Part shown: positions 29,145-40,064 of the stretch, piece after piece
Layout: every line of letters starts with the position of its first letter
How positions within the stretch are numbered: the first letter of the stretch is position 1
Origin: Aquipseudomonas guryensis
GTDB lineage: Bacteria > Pseudomonadota > Gammaproteobacteria > Pseudomonadales > Pseudomonadaceae
Assembly (NCBI RefSeq): GCF_014164785.1
Contig: NZ_JACJFN010000004.1
Span: forward strand, 310,001-374,000
Reading direction: 5' to 3'
DNA: 64,000 nt
Notes under the pieces: generated by a model
Databases searched by the model: none
What the model was told of the DNA's origin: nothing
What the model saw: only the letters and a program-made list of their open reading frames with translations
Program-made: the position numbers and the translations under genes

Positions 29145-30425
29145 ATGACTGACACCCGCAATGGCGAGGACAACGGCAAGCTGCTTTATTGCTCCTTCTG
29201 CGGCAAAAGCCAGCATGAAGTGCGCAAATTGATTGCCGGCCCCTCGGTCTTTATCTGCGACGAGTGCGTCGACCTGTGCAACGACATCATCCGTGAGGAG
29301 GTGCAGGAAGCACAGGCCGAAAGCAGTGCGCACAAGTTGCCCGCGCCGAAAGAAATCAGCGGCATCCTAGATCAGTACGTCATCGGTCAGGAGCGCGCCA
29401 AGAAGGTGCTCTCCGTCGCGGTGTACAACCACTACAAGCGTTTGAATCAGCGCGACAAGAAAGATGATGTCGAGCTGGGCAAGAGTAACATCCTGCTGAT
29501 CGGTCCGACTGGCTCGGGTAAGACCCTGCTGGCGGAAACCCTGGCGCGTCTGCTCAATGTGCCGTTCACCATCGCCGATGCCACCACCCTGACCGAAGCT
29601 GGTTATGTCGGTGAGGACGTCGAGAACATCATTCAGAAGCTGTTGCAGAAGTGCGACTACGATGTCGAGAAGGCCCAGATGGGCATTGTCTACATCGACG
29701 AAATCGACAAGATTTCGCGCAAGTCGGACAACCCGTCGATCACCCGCGATGTTTCGGGCGAGGGCGTGCAGCAGGCACTGTTGAAGCTGATCGAAGGTAC
29801 CGTGGCTTCGGTTCCGCCTCAGGGCGGGCGCAAGCATCCGCAGCAGGAATTCCTGCAGGTGGACACGCGCAATATCCTGTTCATCTGTGGTGGTGCGTTC
29901 TCCGGTCTGGAGAAGGTCATCCATGGTCGTTCGACCAAGGGTGGCATCGGCTTCAATGCCGAAGTGCGTAGCCAGGAGCTGGGCAAGAAGGTGGGCGAGG
30001 CGCTGCGCGAAGTTGAACCGGACGATCTGGTCAAGTTTGGCCTGATTCCCGAGTTCGTGGGTCGTCTGCCGGTCATCGCGACCCTTGACGAGCTCGACGA
30101 GGCGGCGCTGATGCAGATCCTCACCGAGCCGAAGAACGCGCTGACCAAGCAATACGGCAAACTCTTCGAAATGGAAGGCGTGGATCTGGAGTTCCGTCCG
30201 GATGCCCTGAAGGCCGTGGCCCATCGTGCGCTGGAGCGCAAGACAGGTGCCCGTGGCCTGCGTTCCATCCTCGAAGGTGTGCTGCTCGACACCATGTACG
30301 AGATCCCCTCGCAGAGTGAAGTCAGCAAGGTGGTGATCGACGAAAGCGTGATCGAGGGTAATTCCAAGCCGCTGCTCATCTACGAAAACAGCGAGCCGCC
30401 AGCCAAGGCTGCTCCTGACGCGTGA
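29145..30425 (+). CDS. clpX: Clp protease ATP-binding unfoldase
   Basis: A 426-residue AAA+ unfoldase that feeds substrates to ClpP. The N-terminal zinc-binding domain uses Cys16, Cys19, Cys38 and Cys41. Walker A is GPTGSGKT (about residue 120), Walker B is VYIDEIDKI, and the IGF loop that docks on ClpP is in TKGGIGF (about residue 265). The length equals that of other pseudomonad ClpX proteins. It ends at a clear terminator before lon. Confidence 0.97.
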   Translation: MTDTRNGEDNGKLLYCSFCGKSQHEVRKLIAGPSVFICDECVDLCNDIIREEVQEAQAESSAHKLPAPKEISGILDQYVIGQERAKKVLSVAVYNHYKRLNQRDKKDDVELGKSNILLIGPTGSGKTLLAETLARLLNVPFTIADATTLTEAGYVGEDVENIIQKLLQKCDYDVEKAQMGIVYIDEIDKISRKSDNPSITRDVSGEGVQQALLKLIEGTVASVPPQGGRKHPQQEFLQVDTRNILFICGGAFSGLEKVIHGRSTKGGIGFNAEVRSQELGKKVGEALREVEPDDLVKFGLIPEFVGRLPVIATLDELDEAALMQILTEPKNALTKQYGKLFEMEGVDLEFRPDALKAVAHRALERKTGARGLRSILEGVLLDTMYEIPSQSEVSKVVIDESVIEGNSKPLLIYENSEPPAKAAPDA

Positions 30426-30445
30426 TGTCAGATACTTGATGAAAT

Positions 30446-30474
30446 AAAGGGCCCTGCGGGGCCCTTTGTTTTTC
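30446..30474 (+). terminator. terminator after clpX
   Basis: AAAGGGCCC pairs with GGGCCCTTT around TGCG, followed by GTTTTTCC. It separates the clpPX unit from lon. Confidence 0.88.
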
Positions 30475-30485
30475 CGGTGTCCTTG

Positions 30486-30514
30486 CTTGTTTTTTCCGGA
30501 GGCTGGCCCCATCT
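30486..30514 (+). promoter_or_regulatory. sigma-32 (heat-shock) type promoter of lon
   Basis: CTTGTTT (30486-30492), a 14-base spacer, then CCCCATCT (30507-30514). The -10 element is a perfect match to CCCCATNT and the -35 keeps CTTG. It lies 57 bases upstream of the lon start codon, directly after the clpX terminator. lon is heat-inducible in gammaproteobacteria, which supports the call. Confidence 0.75.
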
Positions 30515-30571
30515 TAGGTTTAAGGGTCTCCCGTCCGTTTACGGCCAAATGGCCGCCGTAGAGCTGAAATC

Positions 30572-32968
30572 ATGAAGACAACCATCGAATTGCCTCTCCT
30601 GCCCCTGCGCGATGTTGTGGTCTACCCACACATGGTCATCCCGCTGTTCGTCGGGCGCGAGAAATCCATTGAGGCCCTGGAGGCCGCAATGACCGGCGAC
30701 AAGCAGATTCTCCTGCTGGCGCAACGTAATCCTGCCGACGACGATCCGGGCGAAGATGCCCTGTATCGCGTGGGTACCGTGGCCACAGTGCTGCAGTTGC
30801 TGAAACTGCCGGACGGTACGGTCAAGGTGCTGGTCGAAGGCGAGCAGCGCGGCAGCATCGAGCGCTTCATTGAGGTGGATGGCCATTGCCGCGCCGAAGT
30901 GCAGTTGATCGACGAGATGGAAGTCGCCGAGCGTGAGTCGGAAGTCTTCTCGCGCAGCCTGCTCAGCCAGTTCGAACAGTATGTGCAATTGGGCAAGAAG
31001 GTCCCGGCGGAGGTGTTGTCTTCGCTGAACAGCATCGATGAGCCGGGTCGCCTGGTCGACACCATGGCCGCGCACATGGTGCTGAAGATCGAGCAGAAGC
31101 AGGAAATTCTCGAAATTACCGAGCTGCCGGCCCGTGTCGAGCATGTGCTGGCGCTGCTGGATGCGGAAATCGACCTGTTGCAGGTGGAAAAACGCATCCG
31201 TGGGCGGGTCAAGAAGCAGATGGAGCGCAGTCAGCGCGAGTACTACCTGAATGAGCAGATGAAGGCCATTCAGAAGGAGCTGGGCGACATCGACGAAGGC
31301 CACAATGAAATCGATGAGCTGAAAAAGCGCATCGACAACGCCGGTCTGACCAAGGAAGCCCTGACCAAGGCCAATGCCGAGCTGAACAAGCTCAAGCAGA
31401 TGTCACCGATGTCGGCCGAGGCCACGGTGGTGCGCTCCTACATCGACTGGCTGGTGAACGTGCCGTGGAAGGCCGAGAGCAAGGTCCGTCTGGATCTGGC
31501 CAAGGCCGAAGACATCCTGGATGCCGATCACTATGGCCTGGATGAGGTCAAGGATCGCATCCTCGAATATCTCGCCGTACAGAAGCGGGTGAAGAAGCTC
31601 AAGGGGCCGGTGCTGTGCCTGGTCGGCCCGCCTGGTGTGGGCAAGACCTCGCTGGCCGAGTCCATCGCCCGCGCGACCAACCGCAAGTTCGTACGCATGG
31701 CCCTCGGCGGTGTGCGCGACGAAGCCGAGATCCGTGGTCACCGGCGCACCTACATCGGCTCCATGCCGGGTCGCTTGATCCAGAAAATGACCAAGGTTGC
31801 CGTGCGCAACCCGCTGTTCCTGCTCGACGAAATCGACAAGATGGGGCAGGACATGCGTGGCGATCCAGCCTCGGCGCTGCTGGAAGTGCTCGACCCGGAG
31901 CAGAACCACAACTTCAATGACCATTATCTGGAGGTCGATTACGATCTGTCGGATGTGATGTTCATCTGCACTGCCAACTCCATGAATATCCCCGGCCCGC
32001 TGCTGGATCGCATGGAGGTGATTCGTCTACCCGGTTACACCGAGGACGAGAAGATCAATATCGCGGTCAAGTACCTGGCACCCAAGCAGATCGAGGCCAA
32101 TGGCCTGAAGAAAGGCGAGATCGAGTTCGAAGAGGCCGCTATTCGCGACATCATTCGTTACTACACCCGCGAGGCGGGCGTACGCAGCCTGGAGCGCCAG
32201 ATCGCCAAGGTGTGCCGCAAGGCGGTGAAGGAGCATTCCAAGGAAAAACGTTTCAAGGTATTGGTGACCGACGAGTTGCTCGAGCATTTCCTCGGCGTGC
32301 GTCGTTATCGCTATGGTCTGGCCGAGCAGCAGGATCAGATCGGTCAGGTCACAGGTCTGGCCTGGACCCAGGTGGGTGGCGAGTTGCTGACCATCGAGAC
32401 CGCTGTGGTGCCCGGCAAGGGCCAGCTGATCAAGACTGGCTCGCTGGGTGACGTGATGGCCGAGTCGATGACTGCCGCGCTCACCGTGGTGCGTAGCCGG
32501 GCCAAGAGCCTGGGGATTGCGCCGGACTTCCACGAGAAGCGTGACGTGCACATCCACATGCCGGAAGGCGCTACGCCGAAGGATGGCCCGAGTGCCGGTA
32601 TCGGTTTGTGCACGGCATTGGTGTCGGCCCTGACGCAGATCCCGGTACGTGCCGATGTGGCCATGACCGGCGAGATCACCTTGCGTGGTCAGGTGCTGGC
32701 GATTGGCGGCTTGAAGGAGAAATTGCTGGCCGCCCATCGTGGTGGAATCAAGACGGTGATCATTCCTGAGGAAAATGTGCGCGATCTGAAGGAAATTCCC
32801 GAAAATATTAAGCAAGACCTGACCATTAAGCCGGTTAAATGGATTGACGAGGTCCTGCAAATTGCGCTGCAATACGCCCCGGAGCCCTTGCCTGATGCGG
32901 CTCCCGAGATGGTTGCAAAGGATGACAAGCGCGAGTCTGATTCCAAGGAGCGAATCAGCACGCATTAG
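30572..32968 (+). CDS. lon: ATP-dependent protease La
   Basis: A 798-residue cytoplasmic protease. The N-terminal substrate-binding LAN domain starts [23 protein letters not shown], followed by a coiled-coil region. Walker A is GPPGVGKTS (about residue 351), Walker B is [10 protein letters not shown], and the C-terminal protease domain has its catalytic Ser in TPKDGPSAG (about residue 673), with the catalytic Lys about 43 residues later. It degrades misfolded and regulatory proteins. Downstream hupB has its own strong promoter, so lon and hupB are separate units. Confidence 0.97.
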   Translation: MKTTIELPLLPLRDVVVYPHMVIPLFVGREKSIEALEAAMTGDKQILLLAQRNPADDDPGEDALYRVGTVATVLQLLKLPDGTVKVLVEGEQRGSIERFIEVDGHCRAEVQLIDEMEVAERESEVFSRSLLSQFEQYVQLGKKVPAEVLSSLNSIDEPGRLVDTMAAHMVLKIEQKQEILEITELPARVEHVLALLDAEIDLLQVEKRIRGRVKKQMERSQREYYLNEQMKAIQKELGDIDEGHNEIDELKKRIDNAGLTKEALTKANAELNKLKQMSPMSAEATVVRSYIDWLVNVPWKAESKVRLDLAKAEDILDADHYGLDEVKDRILEYLAVQKRVKKLKGPVLCLVGPPGVGKTSLAESIARATNRKFVRMALGGVRDEAEIRGHRRTYIGSMPGRLIQKMTKVAVRNPLFLLDEIDKMGQDMRGDPASALLEVLDPEQNHNFNDHYLEVDYDLSDVMFICTANSMNIPGPLLDRMEVIRLPGYTEDEKINIAVKYLAPKQIEANGLKKGEIEFEEAAIRDIIRYYTREAGVRSLERQIAKVCRKAVKEHSKEKRFKVLVTDELLEHFLGVRRYRYGLAEQQDQIGQVTGLAWTQVGGELLTIETAVVPGKGQLIKTGSLGDVMAESMTAALTVVRSRAKSLGIAPDFHEKRDVHIHMPEGATPKDGPSAGIGLCTALVSALTQIPVRADVAMTGEITLRGQVLAIGGLKEKLLAAHRGGIKTVIIPEENVRDLKEIPENIKQDLTIKPVKWIDEVLQIALQYAPEPLPDAAPEMVAKDDKRESDSKERISTH

Positions 32969-32981
32969 CCGTAGGGCTTCC

Positions 32982-33010
32982 TTGACACTTTTTTCGAGCC
33001 CTTGCTATAA
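32982..33010 (+). promoter_or_regulatory. sigma-70 promoter of hupB
   Basis: A perfect TTGACA (32982-32987) and CTATAA (33005-33010), or TATAAA one base further, are separated by 17-18 bases, about 94 bases upstream of the hupB start. This is the best sigma-70 promoter in the window, fitting the high expression of the HU protein. Confidence 0.88.
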
Positions 33011-33103
33011 AGCGGCTCTTACGTGTCAGCCAGGCCCTTCAGCACCCGCTTTGCTTACACCAAACAATTAAGAAACAACTCAACAGAGATAAGGGGACTT
33101 AGA

Positions 33104-33376
33104 GTGAACAAGTCGGAACTGATCGATGCCATCGCCGCATCTGCTGATATCCCGAAAGCTGTTGCTGGCCGCGCGCTGGACGCAGTGATCGAATCCGTCA
33201 CTGGCGCCCTGAAGGCTGGTGATTCCGTGGTGCTGGTTGGCTTCGGTACTTTCGCTGTCAAAGAGCGTGCTGCTCGCACTGGCCGCAACCCGCAGACCGG
33301 CAAGCCGATCAGCATTGCTGCTGCCAAGATCCCTGGCTTCAAAGCTGGTAAAGCCCTGAAAGACGCCGTCAACTAA
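33104..33376 (+). CDS. hupB: DNA-binding protein HU-beta
   Basis: A 90-residue nucleoid protein. The HU signature [21 protein letters not shown] and the DNA-binding arm are intact. The start is GTG ([20 protein letters not shown]), preceded by AAGGGGAC; an upstream in-frame ATG would lie in the promoter leader. HU bends DNA and organises the nucleoid. The order lon-hupB-ppiD is conserved among gammaproteobacteria. Confidence 0.97.
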   Translation: MNKSELIDAIAASADIPKAVAGRALDAVIESVTGALKAGDSVVLVGFGTFAVKERAARTGRNPQTGKPISIAAAKIPGFKAGKALKDAVN

Positions 33377-33398
33377 GCGTCTCTCTGGCCTTGCCCTT

Positions 33399-33463
33399 CC
33401 AGGTCGGGCTGGTCCCGACCTGGTCGGAGTGGTGGTTCAGTCGAGCCAGAGCCACTCCACCAG
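33399..33463 (+). other. two nested hairpins after hupB
   Basis: CCAGGTCGGG (33399-33408) pairs with CCCGACCTGG (33414-33423). A second stem uses CTGGT-C-GGAGTGG (33420-33432) and CCACTCCACCAG (33452-33463) with one bulged base. They overlap slightly, so the two folds may compete. No T-run follows either one; the terminator comes afterwards. Confidence 0.6.
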
Positions 33464-33471
33464 TTACCGAG

Positions 33472-33500
33472 AAGGCGCATCCTTGGATGCGCCTTTCTTT
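33472..33500 (+). terminator. terminator of hupB
   Basis: AAGGCGCAT (33472-33480) pairs with ATGCGCCTT (33487-33495) around CCTTGG, followed by TCTTTT. It lies 60 bases before the ppiD start. Confidence 0.85.
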
Positions 33501-33560
33501 TATCCGGATTTTACCCACGCTGCATGGCTGCTTGTTCAGCGCAGCCGTTTCGGGGGATGC

Positions 33561-35438
33561 ATGCTGCAGAACATCAGGGACAATTCACAGGGGTGGATTG
33601 CCAAGACCATCGTCGGCGTTATCGTCGCACTGATGGCTTTCACCGGATTTGACGCCATCGTCAGCTCTACCAGCAACAGCAAGAATGCCGCCGATGTAAA
33701 CGGCGAGAAAATTACCCAGGACACGCTCAATCGTGCCGTGGATATGCAGCGTCGCCAGTATGCTCAACAGTTCGGTAAGGACTTTGACGTCTCGATGCTG
33801 GACGATAAGCTGCTGCGCGAATCGGCGCTGAATGCCCTGATCGAGCGCAACCTGCTGCTGCAGGGCGCCAAAGATTCCGGCATGGCCTTTTCCCAGAAGG
33901 CACTTGATCAACTGATCGTCGGCATGCCGCTGTTCCAGCAAGACGGTAAGTACAATCAGGATCGCTTCCTGCAGGTCATTCGCCAGGAAGGTTTTACACC
34001 CATGCAGTTCCGCGAGCGTCTGGAGCAGGATGTGCTGGTCAGCCAGCTGCAAGCCGGCCTGGTCGGCAGCAGTTTCCTCACCGACGCCGAGCTTAGCGCT
34101 TTCGTCCGTCTGGACAAGCAGACGCGTGATTTCGCCACGTTGACCCTGAAGGCGGATACCGCGGCTGTGCAGCTTCAGGATGAAGAGCTCAAGAAGTTCT
34201 ACGAAGAGCATGCCGATCAGTTCATGAGCCCTGAGCAGGTGGTTCTGGACTACGTCGAATTGAAGAAAGATGCCTTCTTCGACCGTGTCGAGATCAAGGA
34301 CGACGAACTTCAGGAGCTGTACCAGAAGGAAATCGCCGGTTTGGCCGAGCAGCGCCAGGCCGCGCATATCCTGCTGGAGGTCAACGACCAGCTCAGCGAC
34401 GAGCAGGCCAAGGCCAAGCTCGAAGATGTGAAGAAGCGCCTGCAGCAGGGTGAGGACTTTGCCGCTCTGGCCAAGGAGCTGTCGCAGGATCCGGGTTCAG
34501 CCGCTAATGGCGGTGATCTGGGTTATGCCGGCCCGGGCGTCTACGATCCGGCCTTCGAGGAGGCGCTGTACAGCCTTAAAGAGGGAGAGGTGTCTGCTCC
34601 GGTACGTAGCCAGTTCGGTTGGCACCTGGTCAAGCTATTGAGCGTGCAGGCCGCTGATGTGCCGAGCTTTGACAGCCTGAAAGACAAGCTGATTGCTGAC
34701 AACAAGGCACCGCGTGTCGAACAGCTGTTCGTCGAAGCGGCCAAGGCCCTGGAAGATGCAGCCTATGAGGCGTCTGATCTGACCCAGCCAGCCCAGGAGC
34801 AGGGGCTTACCGTGCAAACCACGGCGGCCTTTGGTCGCGAGGGTGGCAGCGAAGGTCTGGCGGCCAACCGTCAGGTGATCCAGGCTGCTTTCAGCGAGGA
34901 TCTTCTGGAAGGTGGCGCCAACAGCGGTGCCATCGAGTTGGATCCGGCCACCGTGGTGGTCATCCGGGTCAAGGAGCACAAGAAGTCCGAACTGCTGCCC
35001 TTCGATCAGGTGCAGAACAGCATTCGTGAAACCCTGACCTTGCAGCGCGCCAATGAGGCGGTCAAGGCCAAGGGCGAGGCACTGCTGGTCAGCCTGCGTG
35101 AAGGCAAGACGCCGGTCGAGCAGGCTGAGGCCGGGCAGAGCTGGAAGGTCGTCGAGGCGGCTACCCGCAGTCAGGAGGGTATCGAGCCCGTGCTGCTGCA
35201 GGCGCTGTTCCGCATGCCGAAACCAGCTGAAGATGGTACGCCGACTTTCGCAGGTGTCAGCCTGGGCAATGGTGACTATGTGCTGCTGCGCCTGAACGGC
35301 GTCGGCCAGCCGCAAGCCGAGCTGAGCGAAGAAGAGAAGAGCATGTACCGTCGCTTCCTGGCTTCGCGCCTGGGGCAGCAGGACTTCAATGCCTTCCGTG
35401 AGGAACTGAAAGAACAGGCTGATATCGAGCGTTATTGA
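33561..35438 (+). CDS. ppiD: membrane-anchored periplasmic peptidyl-prolyl isomerase/chaperone
   Basis: A 625-residue protein with a short cytoplasmic start (MLQNIRDNSQGWIAK), one membrane helix (TIVGVIVALMAFTGF), an N-terminal SurA-like chaperone region and a parvulin (PpiC) domain around residues 265-355 (AAHILLEVND...GDLGYAGPGVYDPAFEEALYSLKEGEVSAPVRSQFGWHLVKL). It helps periplasmic and outer-membrane proteins fold as they leave the Sec translocon. The start follows GGGGGATGC; the open frame upstream crosses the hupB terminator and is not coding. Confidence 0.95.
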   Translation: MLQNIRDNSQGWIAKTIVGVIVALMAFTGFDAIVSSTSNSKNAADVNGEKITQDTLNRAVDMQRRQYAQQFGKDFDVSMLDDKLLRESALNALIERNLLLQGAKDSGMAFSQKALDQLIVGMPLFQQDGKYNQDRFLQVIRQEGFTPMQFRERLEQDVLVSQLQAGLVGSSFLTDAELSAFVRLDKQTRDFATLTLKADTAAVQLQDEELKKFYEEHADQFMSPEQVVLDYVELKKDAFFDRVEIKDDELQELYQKEIAGLAEQRQAAHILLEVNDQLSDEQAKAKLEDVKKRLQQGEDFAALAKELSQDPGSAANGGDLGYAGPGVYDPAFEEALYSLKEGEVSAPVRSQFGWHLVKLLSVQAADVPSFDSLKDKLIADNKAPRVEQLFVEAAKALEDAAYEASDLTQPAQEQGLTVQTTAAFGREGGSEGLAANRQVIQAAFSEDLLEGGANSGAIELDPATVVVIRVKEHKKSELLPFDQVQNSIRETLTLQRANEAVKAKGEALLVSLREGKTPVEQAEAGQSWKVVEAATRSQEGIEPVLLQALFRMPKPAEDGTPTFAGVSLGNGDYVLLRLNGVGQPQAELSEEEKSMYRRFLASRLGQQDFNAFREELKEQADIERY

Positions 35439-35470
35439 TCGAGGTGCCGCCCTGCGGGGTGGCCATCCAG

Positions 35471-35509
35471 CCACAAAAAAGGCCGCTGATCAGCGGCCTT
35501 TTTTGTGGG
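35471..35509. terminator. bidirectional terminator between ppiD and fabI
   Basis: CCACAAAAAAGGCCGCTG and its complement CAGCGGCCTTTTTTGTGG form an 18-base perfect stem with a minimal loop. The A-run and T-run on either side serve both convergent genes. Confidence 0.94.
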
Positions 35510-35526
35510 CGAAGATTGAGTCGGGC

Positions 35527-36321
35527 TCAGTCTTCGATGTTGCCCATGGCGGTGGTGTTGAAGCCGCCGTCGACGTACATGATCTCACCGCTGATGCCCG
35601 AGGCCAGGTCGGAGCAGAGGAAGGCGCCGGCGTTGCCGACTTCCTCGATGGTGACGTTGCGACGCAGCGGGGTTTGCTTCTCGTTGGCGGCGAGCATCTT
35701 GCGGAAGCTCTTGATGCCCGAGGCGGCGAGGGTACGGATCGGCCCGGCGGAGATCGCGTTGACGCGAGTACCTTCCGGGCCGAGGCTGCCGGCCAAGTAG
35801 CGTACGCCGGCTTCCAGGCTGGCCTTGGCCATGCCCATCACGTTGTAGTTGGGCATGGTGCGTTCGGCGCCCAGGTAGGACAGGGTCAACAGGCTGCCGT
35901 TACGCCCTTTCATCAGCTCGCGACCGGCCTTGGCCAGGGCGACGAAGCTGTAAGCGCTGATGTCGTGGGCGATGCGGAAGCCTTCGCGGGTGGTGACGTC
36001 GGTGAAGTCGCCATCCAGCTGGTCGCCCGGGGCGAAACCGACCGAGTGGACGATGCAGTCCAGGCTGTCCCATTTCTGGCTGAGGGCGGCAAAGGCGCTG
36101 GCGATCTCTTCATCGCTGGCGACGTCGCAGGGGAAGCACAGCTCGGCGCTGGAACCCCAGCCGGCGGCGAATTCCTCGACGCGGCCTTTCAGCTTTTCGT
36201 TCTGATAAGTGAAGGCGAGTTCGGCGCCTTCGCGGTGCATGGCCGCGGCGATGCCCGAGGCAATCGACAGCTTGCTGGCCACGCCAACAATCAGTACGCG
36301 CTTACCGGTGAGAAAACCCAT
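35527..36321 (-). CDS. fabI: enoyl-[acyl-carrier-protein] reductase, NADH type
   Basis: A 264-residue SDR-family enzyme that reduces trans-2-enoyl-ACP in the last step of each fatty acid elongation round. [40 protein letters not shown] is the FabI cofactor-binding start. The catalytic Tyr/Lys pair lies in [33 protein letters not shown] is the substrate loop. It is the target of triclosan in other bacteria. It follows the nppD transporter gene by 20 bases in the same direction, so it may be co-transcribed or have a promoter inside nppD. Confidence 0.96.
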   Translation of the reverse strand: MGFLTGKRVLIVGVASKLSIASGIAAAMHREGAELAFTYQNEKLKGRVEEFAAGWGSSAELCFPCDVASDEEIASAFAALSQKWDSLDCIVHSVGFAPGDQLDGDFTDVTTREGFRIAHDISAYSFVALAKAGRELMKGRNGSLLTLSYLGAERTMPNYNVMGMAKASLEAGVRYLAGSLGPEGTRVNAISAGPIRTLAASGIKSFRKMLAANEKQTPLRRNVTIEEVGNAGAFLCSDLASGISGEIMYVDGGFNTTAMGNIED

Positions 36322-36341
36322 GTGCGTTGTTCCTCTTCTGG

Positions 36342-37955
36342 TTAGTCAGGAGTTGCGGGAGCCAGGAAGGCGGCCTCCAGCAACTGCCGGGTATAAGTGT
36401 GCTGCGGTGCGGCGAAGATCGCGTCAGCCTGGCCCTGTTCAACCACCTTGCCCTGTTTGACCACCATCAGCTGGTGGCTCAGGGCCCTGACCACCGCCAG
36501 ATCATGGCTGATGAACAGGTAGGTCAGGTTGTACTTCGCCTGCAACGAACGCAGTAGCTCCACCACTTGACGCTGAACTGTGCGGTCGAGCGCCGACGTG
36601 GGCTCGTCCAACAGAATCAGCGCCGGTTTCAGCACCAGTGCCCGGGCAATGGCAATCCGCTGCCGTTGCCCGCCGGAAAACTCATGGGGGTAGCGATGCC
36701 GGGTTTCCGGATCCAGACCTACTTCCACAAGCGCATCGATGACTGCCTGTTCCTGCTCCGCCTGCGTACCCATGCGATGGATGCGCAGGCCTTCGCCAAC
36801 GATCTGCCCGACTGACATGCGCGGGCTGAGGCTGCCGAAGGGGTCCTGAAAGACCACCTGCATCTGCCGTCGCCATGGCCTCACGGCCTGCTGCGACAAC
36901 CCGTTCAGTGCCTGGCCCTGGAAGCGGATGGCACCCTGGCTGCCGAGCAGGCGCAGGATTGCCAGGCCGAGGGTGGACTTGCCGGAACCACTTTCGCCGA
37001 CGATGCCCAGAGTCTGGCCCTGGGGCAGGCTGAAGTTGATGCCGTCCACCGCCTTCACATGGTCGACCGTACGGCGCAGAAACCCTTTCTTGATCGGGAA
37101 CCACACCCGTAGGTCGTCCACTTCCAACAGCGGCGGGCCGGCGGGGTTCGCCGCCGGTTCGCCGCTGGGCTCGGCACCGAGCAATTCCTGGGTATAGGGA
37201 TGCTGCGGTGCATGGAACAATTCTTCACACGACGCCTGTTCGACGATGCGACCGCGCTGCATGACACATACGCGATGGGCGATTCTTCGTACCAGGTTGA
37301 GATCGTGGCTGATCAGCAGCAAGGCCATGCCCAGGCGTGCTTGCAGTTCCTTGAGCAATTCGAGGATTTTCAGCTGTACGGTGACGTCCAGCGCGGTGGT
37401 CGGTTCGTCGGCGATCAGCAACTCCGGCTCGTTGGCCAGCGCCATGGCAATCACCACGCGCTGGCGCTGGCCGCCGGACAACTCATGGGGATAGGCGCGC
37501 AGGCGTTTGTGCGGCTCGGGGATGCCGACCAGCTCCAGCAACTCCAGGGTGCGTGCGGTGGCGGCCTTACCGGTGAGGCCCTTGTGCAGGCCTAGCACTT
37601 CGTTTATCTGCTTGCCGATGGTGTGCAGCGGGTTGAGCGAGGTCATCGGTTCTTGGAACACCATGGCGATGCGGTTGCCACGGATACCGCGCAGCTTGGC
37701 CTCGTAGAGCTTGAGCAGGTCCTGCCCCTGGAACAGGATGCTGCCGGCCGGGTGTTGGGCCAGCGGATAGGGTAGCAGGCGCAGGATCGAGTGCGCCGTG
37801 ACCGATTTTCCCGAACCGCTTTCGCCGACCAGGGCCAGGGTTTCGCCCTTGCGAATATCGAAGCTGACGCCTTCGACCACACGCTGTCTCAGGTCGCCGG
37901 TGACGAACTCGACAGCAAGGTCGCGCACTTCGATCAGGTTGTTCGATTCGCTCAT
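36342..37955 (-). CDS. nppD: peptide ABC transporter ATP-binding protein, two fused domains
   Basis: A 537-residue protein with two complete ABC ATPase domains. Each has a Walker A GESGSGKS (about residues 38-45 and 314-321), a signature ([16 protein letters not shown]) and a Walker B followed by DEPT. Fused NBD pairs of this type are the YejF/NppD class, driving a heterodimeric permease. The start [10 protein letters not shown] is preceded by GAGGAAATAAG and begins one base after the nppC stop. In P. aeruginosa the homologous nppA1A2BCD operon takes up peptidyl-nucleoside antibiotics and peptides. Confidence 0.92.
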   Translation of the reverse strand: MSESNNLIEVRDLAVEFVTGDLRQRVVEGVSFDIRKGETLALVGESGSGKSVTAHSILRLLPYPLAQHPAGSILFQGQDLLKLYEAKLRGIRGNRIAMVFQEPMTSLNPLHTIGKQINEVLGLHKGLTGKAATARTLELLELVGIPEPHKRLRAYPHELSGGQRQRVVIAMALANEPELLIADEPTTALDVTVQLKILELLKELQARLGMALLLISHDLNLVRRIAHRVCVMQRGRIVEQASCEELFHAPQHPYTQELLGAEPSGEPAANPAGPPLLEVDDLRVWFPIKKGFLRRTVDHVKAVDGINFSLPQGQTLGIVGESGSGKSTLGLAILRLLGSQGAIRFQGQALNGLSQQAVRPWRRQMQVVFQDPFGSLSPRMSVGQIVGEGLRIHRMGTQAEQEQAVIDALVEVGLDPETRHRYPHEFSGGQRQRIAIARALVLKPALILLDEPTSALDRTVQRQVVELLRSLQAKYNLTYLFISHDLAVVRALSHQLMVVKQGKVVEQGQADAIFAAPQHTYTRQLLEAAFLAPATPD

Positions 37956-37956
37956 C

Positions 37957-38979
37957 TTATTTCCTCGGATCGAAGGCATCGCGAGCCGCTTCGCCGATGA
38001 ACACCAGCAGGCTCAGCATCAACCCCAGTACGACGAAGGCGCTGATGCCCAGCCAGGGCGCCTGCAGGTTGGATTTGCCCTGGGCCACCAGTTCGCCCAG
38101 CGAGGGCTCCCCGGCGGGCAGGCCGAAGCCGAGGAAGTCCAGCGAGGTCAGGGTGCCGATCGCGGTGGTGATGATGAAGGGCATGAAGGTCAGGGTCGAA
38201 ACCATGGCGTTGGGCAGGATGTGGCGGAACATGATGGCGCCGTTCTGCATGCCCAGGGCACGGGCGGCGCGCACGTATTCCAGGTTGCGCCCGCGGAGGA
38301 ACTCGGCGCGCACCAGGTCGACCAGGGTCATCCAGGAGAACAGCAGCATGATCCCCAACAGCCACCAGAAGCTCGGCTGCACGAAACTGGAGAGGATGAT
38401 TAGCATGAACAGCATCGGCAGGCCCGACCAGATTTCCAGGAAGCGCTGGCCGACCAGGTCGATCCAGCCGCCATAGAAGCCCTGCAGGGCGCCGGCGATC
38501 ACCCCGATGATCGAACTGAGTACGGTCAGTACCAGGGCGAACAGGATCGAGATGCGGAAGCCGTAGATGATCCGCGCCAGCACGTCGCGGCCCTGGTCAT
38601 CGGTGCCTAGCCAGTTCTGCGCCGAGGGCGGGGCGGGCGAGGGCACCTGCAGGTCGTAGTTGATGCTGCTGTAGTCGAAGGGGATCACCGGCCAGAGCAT
38701 CCAGCCGTCCTTGGCGGCGATCAGCTCGCGGATGTAGGGGCTCTTGTAGTTGGCCTGCAGCGGGAATTCGCCGCCAAAGGTGGTTTCCGCATAGCGTTTG
38801 AACACCGGGAAGTACCACTCGCCGTCGTAACGCACCGCCAGTGGCTTGTCGTTGGCGATCAGTTCGGCGCCAAGGCTGAGGGTGAATAGCGCGAGAAACA
38901 GCCACAGCGACCACCAGCCGCGCTTGTTGGCCTTGAAGCGGGCAAAGCGCCGCTGATTGAGAGGGGAGAGTTTCATCAT
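37957..38979 (-). CDS. nppC: peptide ABC transporter permease (YejE/NppC type)
   Basis: A 340-residue inner-membrane permease of the DppC/OppC superfamily. It has an N-terminal helix (GWWSLWLFLALFTLSLGAELIAN), a long periplasmic insert (residues 45-125) that marks the YejE subtype, and five more helices. The coupling EAA-like loop is near AARALGMQNGAIMFRHILPNA. The ATG overlaps the nppB stop in TGATG; two adjacent ATG codons are available. Confidence 0.92.
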   Translation of the reverse strand: MMKLSPLNQRRFARFKANKRGWWSLWLFLALFTLSLGAELIANDKPLAVRYDGEWYFPVFKRYAETTFGGEFPLQANYKSPYIRELIAAKDGWMLWPVIPFDYSSINYDLQVPSPAPPSAQNWLGTDDQGRDVLARIIYGFRISILFALVLTVLSSIIGVIAGALQGFYGGWIDLVGQRFLEIWSGLPMLFMLIILSSFVQPSFWWLLGIMLLFSWMTLVDLVRAEFLRGRNLEYVRAARALGMQNGAIMFRHILPNAMVSTLTFMPFIITTAIGTLTSLDFLGFGLPAGEPSLGELVAQGKSNLQAPWLGISAFVVLGLMLSLLVFIGEAARDAFDPRK

Positions 38980-40064
38980 CAATTCTCCCGGCTATCGAAG
39001 TCGATGCGCGGGTCGACCAGGGTGTAGGACACGTCGCTGAGCAGCTTGGCCAGCAGACCGAACAGGGAAAAGATGAACAAGGTGCCGAACACCACCGGAT
39101 AGTCGCGATTGACGATCGATTCGAAGCCGAGCAGGCCCAGACCGTCGAGGGAGAACACCACCTCGATGAGCATCGAGCCGGTGAAGAAGATGCCGAGGAA
39201 GGCGCTGGGGAAGCCGGCGATGATGATCAGCATGGCGTTACGGAACACATGGCCGTAGAGCACCTGATGGTTGGTCAGGCCCTTGGCGCGAGCGGTAATC
39301 ACGTACTGCTTGCTGATCTCGTCGAGGAAGCTGTTCTTGGTCAGCAGGGTCAGAGTGGCGAAGTTGCCGATCACCAGCGCGGTCACCGGCAGTACCAGGT
39401 GCCAGAAATAGTCGAGGATCTGCCCACCGAGGCTCAGTTCGTCGAAGTTGTTCGAGGTCAGTCCGCGTAGCGGGAACCAGTCCCAGTAACTGCCACCGGC
39501 GAATAGCACGATCATCAGGATGGCGAAGAGAAAGGCCGGAATGGCGTAGCCAATGATGATCGCCGAGCTGGTCCAGACATCGAAGGCACTGCCGTGGCGG
39601 GTGGCCTTGGCGATGCCTAGGGGGATGGAGATCAGGTAGGTGATCAGGGTGCTCCATAGGCCCAGGGAAATCGACACTGGCATCTTTTCGATGATCAGGT
39701 CGATGACCGAGGTGTCGCGCGCGAAGCTCATGCCGAAATCTAGCTGGGCGTAGTTTTTCAGCATGATCCAGAAGCGTTCCGGCGCCGACTTGTCGAAGCC
39801 GTACATGCGCTCGATCTCGGCGATCAGGTCCGGGTCCAGGCCCTGGGCGCCACGGTAGGTCGAGCCGGCCACCGCCACTTCGCCGCCGCCGCCGGAAATG
39901 CGCCCGGTGGCGCCACCGGAGGCGGCATCGAAGCCTTCCAGCTTGGCGATCATCTGTTCGACCGGGCCGCCTGGCGCGGCCTGGATGATGATGAAGTTGA
40001 TCAGCAGGATGCCCAGCAGGGTGGGGATGATCAGCAGCAGGCGGCGCAGGATATAGGCGAGCAT
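38979..40064 (-). CDS. nppB: peptide ABC transporter permease (YejB/NppB type)
   Basis: A 361-residue permease beginning [34 protein letters not shown], the classic DppB/YejB start. A periplasmic insert (about residues 40-130, glycine-rich) is typical of YejB. The conserved loop [22 protein letters not shown] couples to the ATPase. The start overlaps the stop of nppA2 in TGATG; the open frame further upstream lies inside nppA2. Confidence 0.92.
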   Translation of the reverse strand: MLAYILRRLLLIIPTLLGILLINFIIIQAAPGGPVEQMIAKLEGFDAASGGATGRISGGGGEVAVAGSTYRGAQGLDPDLIAEIERMYGFDKSAPERFWIMLKNYAQLDFGMSFARDTSVIDLIIEKMPVSISLGLWSTLITYLISIPLGIAKATRHGSAFDVWTSSAIIIGYAIPAFLFAILMIVLFAGGSYWDWFPLRGLTSNNFDELSLGGQILDYFWHLVLPVTALVIGNFATLTLLTKNSFLDEISKQYVITARAKGLTNHQVLYGHVFRNAMLIIIAGFPSAFLGIFFTGSMLIEVVFSLDGLGLLGFESIVNRDYPVVFGTLFIFSLFGLLAKLLSDVSYTLVDPRIDFDSREN

